Source of the DNA: JAVVUJ01 sp964461765
GTDB taxonomy: Bacteria > Bacillota > Clostridia > Peptostreptococcales > Anaerovoracaceae
Length of the DNA: 8,520 bases
Direction: 5' to 3'
NCBI GenBank assembly: GCA_964461765.1
Contig: CAYWVS010000096.1
Location: 1 to 8,520 of the forward strand
Both the position numbers and the translations under genes were made by a program. Shown piece by piece: positions 5,659 through 8,520 of this stretch (its first letter is position 1; each line of letters starts with the position of its first letter). Under the pieces are notes generated by a model. That model worked only from the letters and a program-made list of their open reading frames with translations. It had not been told where the DNA came from and did no database searches.

Positions 5659-7872
5659 ATGCGTGAAATATTAAAAGTTACAGGAATGACCTGTGCGGCT
5701 TGTTCCGCTCGTGTTGAGAAAATGGTCGGCAAGTTGGAGGGCGTGGAGGATTGTTCTGTCAACCTTACCACGGAGCGAATCGATGTTGAAATTGACACAA
5801 ACAAGGTCAGTCTTGATGATATAAAGAAAAAAATTGAAAAGCTTGGTTATGGTTGGGCAGAAATCAAAAAAGACCAAGTAGATTTGGATAAGGTACGCAA
5901 GGAAAAGGAGATAAAAGTATTATGGACTAAATTTATCATATCCTCAGCATTTACTTTACCATTACTGTATATCGCAATGGGTCATATGTTGCCCAAGGGG
6001 TGGAAGCTGCCTATTCCTGAAATCATAAATCCTATGAGTCATCCCCTTAACTTTGCATTGGTTCAAATTCTGCTAACCATTCCCGTTTTAATCGCAGGAT
6101 ACCGATTTTACATTGTTGGATTTCGAGCCATATGGTTACGCTCCCCCAACATGGATAGCCTCATTGCCATGGGAACCTCGGCGGCGGTTCTTTACAGTTT
6201 ATATGGAACTTATCAAATTACTCAGGGTCATGTTGACTTTGCAAAGCACTTGTATTTTGAAACTGCCGGAGTTATCATTGCACTCATATTGCTTGGGAAA
6301 TCTCTGGAAGCTGTGTCAAAGGGCAAAACCAGCGAAGCCATCAAAAAACTCATGGGCTTGCAGCCAAAGACGGCAATCGTAATGAAAGATGATGAAGAGG
6401 TTGAAATACCCATTGATCAGGTTCGGGTGGGTGATGTAATCATAGTGAAGCCCGGTACAAAAATTCCTGTGGATGGTGAGGTGGTGGAAGGGTCCACTGC
6501 CATTGATGAAGCCATGCTCACAGGGGAAAGCATGCCCGTTGATAAAAAAATAGGTGATAAGGTTTATGGCGCAAGTATTAATAAGAATGGATTAATTAAA
6601 TTTAAAGCAACTAAGGTGGGGGCTGACACGGCTTTAGCACAAATTATCAAGTTGGTGGAGGATGCTCAGGGCAGTAAAGCTCCCATTGCACAGCTTGCCG
6701 ATGTGGTATCGGGTTACTTTGTGCCCATCGTGTTCGGCATTGCTGTTATTGCCTCCGGAGGTTGGTATTTAGCCACCCAGGACTTTAACTTTGCCCTGAC
6801 CACATTTATTTCAGTACTTGTAATTGCCTGTCCTTGTGCCTTGGGGTTGGCGACTCCCACGGCTATTATGGTGGGAACGGGTAAGGGAGCTGAGAACGGC
6901 ATATTGATCAAAGGGGGTGAAGCCCTGGAAACCACACATAAAGTACAGACCATTGTATTTGATAAGACAGGTACCATTACCGAGGGAAAGCCCACGGTTA
7001 CAGATGTAGTTACAACAAAGGGATTTGATAAAGAGGAATTATTGCAGCTGGCAGCTTCTGCCGAAAAGGGTAGCGAGCACCCATTAGGTCAAGCCATAGT
7101 GAAAGGCTTTGACGGTGAACTTTTACCAATGAAAGACTTTGACAGCATCACGGGAAAAGGTATAAAATGTACAATAGATAGGAAGGAAATCTTTGTGGGC
7201 AGACTTGCTGCCGAGGATCTACAAGAGGACAGTGATAGATTGGCAGGGGAGGGAAAAACCCCCATATTTATGTCCATAGACGGTAAACTTGTTGGGCTCA
7301 TAGCCGTTGCCGATGTGGTTAAACCAAGCAGTGCCAAAGCCATTAAAAGACTTACTGACATGGGCATGGAGGTGGCAATGATCACTGGGGACAACAAACG
7401 AACTGCGGAAGCAATTGCAAAGCAAGTGGGCATTACACGAGTGCTGTCCGAGGTTTTGCCTCAGGATAAGGTGAATGAGGTAAAAAAGCTTCAGGCAGAA
7501 GGTAAGAAAGTGGCTATGGTTGGGGACGGTATCAATGATGCTCCCGCTCTTGCCCAAGCCGACATAGGAATCGCCATTGGAAGTGGTACTGACGTGGCTA
7601 TGGAGAGTGCGGATATTGTACTCATTCACAGCGATTTAGGGGATGTACCCACAGCCATTGCCCTGTCAAAAGCTACAATCCGAAATATAAAACAAAATCT
7701 TTTTTGGGCTTTCGGATATAATGTGGCAGGAATACCCGTAGCAGCAGGGCTTCTTCACATCTTTGGTGGACCCTTGCTTTCCCCCATACTTGCGGCTGCC
7801 GCCATGAGCCTTTCCAGTGTTTCAGTGCTTTCCAATGCTCTAAGGCTCAAAGGGTTTAAGGCAGATAGATAA
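5659..7872 (+). CDS. copA: Cu(I)-exporting P1B-type ATPase
   Basis: This 737-residue membrane ATPase exports monovalent copper (also silver in many members) using ATP. It starts 21 bp after the fusion gene, with GGAGG before the ATG. One N-terminal HMA domain carries GMTCAAC (C12, C15); many relatives have two. Further motifs are the actuator loop TGES (288-291), the metal-transport helix CPC (391-393), the phosphorylation motif DKTGT (D435), HP (474-475) in the nucleotide-binding domain, TGD (577-579) and GDGIND (622-627). YN (687-688) in helix 7 and MSLSS (716-720) in helix 8, together with CPC, are the Cu(I)-type P1B-1 signature. Eight membrane helices are expected. The sequence is full length with no defects. 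Expression is probably from the promoter at 4137-4173, together with its neighbours. Confidence 0.97.
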   Translation: MREILKVTGMTCAACSARVEKMVGKLEGVEDCSVNLTTERIDVEIDTNKVSLDDIKKKIEKLGYGWAEIKKDQVDLDKVRKEKEIKVLWTKFIISSAFTLPLLYIAMGHMLPKGWKLPIPEIINPMSHPLNFALVQILLTIPVLIAGYRFYIVGFRAIWLRSPNMDSLIAMGTSAAVLYSLYGTYQITQGHVDFAKHLYFETAGVIIALILLGKSLEAVSKGKTSEAIKKLMGLQPKTAIVMKDDEEVEIPIDQVRVGDVIIVKPGTKIPVDGEVVEGSTAIDEAMLTGESMPVDKKIGDKVYGASINKNGLIKFKATKVGADTALAQIIKLVEDAQGSKAPIAQLADVVSGYFVPIVFGIAVIASGGWYLATQDFNFALTTFISVLVIACPCALGLATPTAIMVGTGKGAENGILIKGGEALETTHKVQTIVFDKTGTITEGKPTVTDVVTTKGFDKEELLQLAASAEKGSEHPLGQAIVKGFDGELLPMKDFDSITGKGIKCTIDRKEIFVGRLAAEDLQEDSDRLAGEGKTPIFMSIDGKLVGLIAVADVVKPSSAKAIKRLTDMGMEVAMITGDNKRTAEAIAKQVGITRVLSEVLPQDKVNEVKKLQAEGKKVAMVGDGINDAPALAQADIGIAIGSGTDVAMESADIVLIHSDLGDVPTAIALSKATIRNIKQNLFWAFGYNVAGIPVAAGLLHIFGGPLLSPILAAAAMSLSSVSVLSNALRLKGFKADR

Positions 7873-7889
7873 AAATAATAGGAGGTTTT

Positions 7890-8087
7890 ATGCAAACTAA
7901 GTTAAATGTAGAGGGCATGTCTTGCTCTCACTGTGAAAATGCAGTAAAAAACGCTGTCTTAGAAATTGATGGTGTTTCCAATGTGGAAGTGGATTTGGAA
8001 GGTAAATCCGTAACGGTTACTCATGAAGAAAGCGTCTCTGTTGGCAGCATTAAAGATGCTATCAGCGAGGAAGGTTATGAGGTTTAA
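7890..8087 (+). CDS. copZ: Copper chaperone, single HMA domain
   Basis: This 65-residue cytosolic protein is slightly shorter than the usual 68-70. It is a single ferredoxin-like HMA domain with GMSCSHC (C12, C15) on the metal loop, which is the His-containing MxCxHC form typical of CopZ. It would carry Cu(I) to CopA and buffer the free metal. It begins 17 bp after the copA stop with a strong GGAGG site, so it is almost certainly in the same operon. The separate HMA domains of the fusion protein and CopA are plausible docking partners. It ends in EEGYEV, a normal domain end, with no sign of truncation. Confidence 0.95.
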   Translation: MQTKLNVEGMSCSHCENAVKNAVLEIDGVSNVEVDLEGKSVTVTHEESVSVGSIKDAISEEGYEV

Positions 8088-8100
8088 GTTTTACTTTCGG

Positions 8101-8125
8101 AAGGTCGCCCTCAAGGGGTGACCTT
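8101..8125 (+). terminator. Hairpin after copZ, possible operon terminator
   Basis: AAGGTCGCCCT (8101-8111) pairs with GGGGTGACCTT (8115-8125) around a 3-nt loop, with G-U pairs at the seventh position and at the loop end. It starts 13 bases after the copZ stop. It is followed by an A run and not by T residues, so it is not a standard intrinsic terminator. It could stabilise the 3' end of the operon mRNA. Confidence 0.5.
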
Positions 8126-8154
8126 AAAAAAGGTAAGTCTTATATTATGGAGAT

Positions 8155-8182
8155 TACCCGGCAGTCAACTAATGCCAGGGTA
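8155..8182. repeat. Short imperfect inverted repeat
   Basis: TACCCGGCA (8155-8163) pairs with TGCCAGGGTA (8173-8182), with one bulged A and a 9-nt loop. There is no T tract beside it. Function is unknown; it may be part of the mRNA 3' end structure downstream of copZ. Confidence 0.4.
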
Positions 8183-8204
8183 CTTCAGGAATGGCCTATA
8201 TTTC

Positions 8205-8290
8205 AATTAACAAATTTTATTCATTGTTTTTAAAAGTAAAAAGAGCAGTTTATCACTACTCTTTTTACTTTAATGTTTATTTTGTTAATT
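8205..8290. repeat. Nested palindrome with bidirectional terminator-like core
   Basis: The outer arms AATTAACAAA (8205-8214) and TTTGTTAATT (8281-8290) are perfect reverse complements. Inside, AAAGTAAAAAGAG (8233-8245) pairs exactly with CTCTTTTTACTTT (8259-8271), and AGT/ACT extend it past a C-A mismatch to a 5-nt TTATC loop. The flanks are T-rich on the plus side, and TTTTTACTTTTAAAAAC follows on the minus side. Its position between convergent genes fits a bidirectional terminator for the copper operon and the chemotaxis gene. The 86-bp length with terminal inverted repeats also resembles a small palindromic element. Confidence 0.6.
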
Positions 8291-8380
8291 ATTAGAGAAC
8301 AATCAACAACGGGAAATCTTTTAACTCAGATATTTTACATTTTCAATTCTTTTTTTATGTAACTTTTAGCTTGGGTGGTT

Positions 8381-8520
8381 CTAATAATTCATTGATTGAT
8401 TTATTCTAAATTTGCTTACCAACTCCCTCATAAGAGTTGCTTGGGAAGATAATTCCTCACTTGCTGCAGCGCTTTCTTCGCTGGTGGCTGAGTTGGTCTG
8501 CACCACAGAGGAAATTTGGT
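8381..8520 (-). CDS. C-terminal end of a methyl-accepting chemotaxis protein (partial)
   Basis: The minus-strand frame enters from the right edge (first full codon at 8518) and gives 45 residues before TAG at 8381. The sequence QISSVVQTNSATSEESAAAS, followed by EELSSQA and ELVSKFRI, is the C-terminal methylation helix of a chemoreceptor. The Glu pairs in TSEESAAA and SEELSSQA match the consensus for CheR/CheB methylation sites. It ends INQSMNY, without the C-terminal pentapeptide that tethers CheR in some enteric receptors. The ligand-binding part lies outside the window, so the signal is unknown. It converges on the copper operon, and nothing here links it to copper. Confidence 0.9.
   Translation of the reverse strand, partial: QISSVVQTNSATSEESAAASEELSSQATLMRELVSKFRINQSMNY

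Noticed and set aside
6113..6382. 89-codon plus-strand open frame inside copA in another frame
   Set aside because: It overlaps the well-conserved CopA frame and has no independent evidence.
7219..7629. 136-codon minus-strand open frame inside copA
   Set aside because: It is antisense to the conserved ATPase hinge and GDGIND region; the protein shows no family features.
1..8520. CRISPR array, tRNA, rRNA or insertion sequence
   Set aside because: Reading both strands, I saw no regularly spaced repeats, no tRNA-like cloverleaf in the gaps, no rRNA sequence and no transposase.

Overview
This window looks like the chromosome of a low- to moderate-GC anaerobic Firmicute, most likely a Clostridia-class organism. 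The evidence is moderate AT content, strong GGAGG-type ribosome binding sites, an OmpR-type regulator starting at TTG, and proteins with a clostridial character. I cannot name the genus from sequence alone.

Layout from left to right. (1) Positions 2-1747 hold the end of a YfcC-like membrane transporter, followed by a complete aminoacyl-histidine dipeptidase (PepD, M20C). Together they suggest uptake and hydrolysis of small peptides. (2) Positions 1748-2054 are intergenic. They carry a terminator-like hairpin, a separate perfect GC-rich hairpin, and an AT-rich promoter region. (3) Positions 2055-4129 encode a two-component system: an OmpR/PhoB-type response regulator whose end overlaps a membrane sensor kinase by 4 bp. 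The kinase's predicted extracellular loop has a cluster of Cys and Met residues. (4) Positions 4137-4173 are a compact promoter with two tandem 11-bp repeats of the TCTYCATA type ahead of a perfect TATAAT. I propose this as the regulator's operator. (5) Positions 4201-8087 form a copper operon of three genes: an HMA/DsbD-like/cupredoxin-like fusion protein, a CopA-type Cu(I) P-type ATPase, and a CopZ chaperone. (6) Positions 8088-8380 contain hairpins and a nested palindrome but no recognisable gene. (7) Positions 8381-8520 are the C-terminal end of a methyl-accepting chemotaxis protein on the minus strand.

Proposed working model (inference). The kinase senses monovalent copper or silver outside the membrane through its Cys/Met loop. 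The phosphorylated regulator binds the tandem repeat and switches on the copper operon. CopZ carries Cu(I) in the cytosol to CopA for export. The fusion protein has a predicted cytosolic HMA domain, seven membrane segments with conserved Cys motifs, and an extracellular cupredoxin-like domain with a Cys-Cys tail. It could move copper or reducing power across the membrane. No CsoR- or CopY-type repressor is encoded in the window. The fusion protein, the sensor loop and the tandem-repeat promoter are the most interesting parts.
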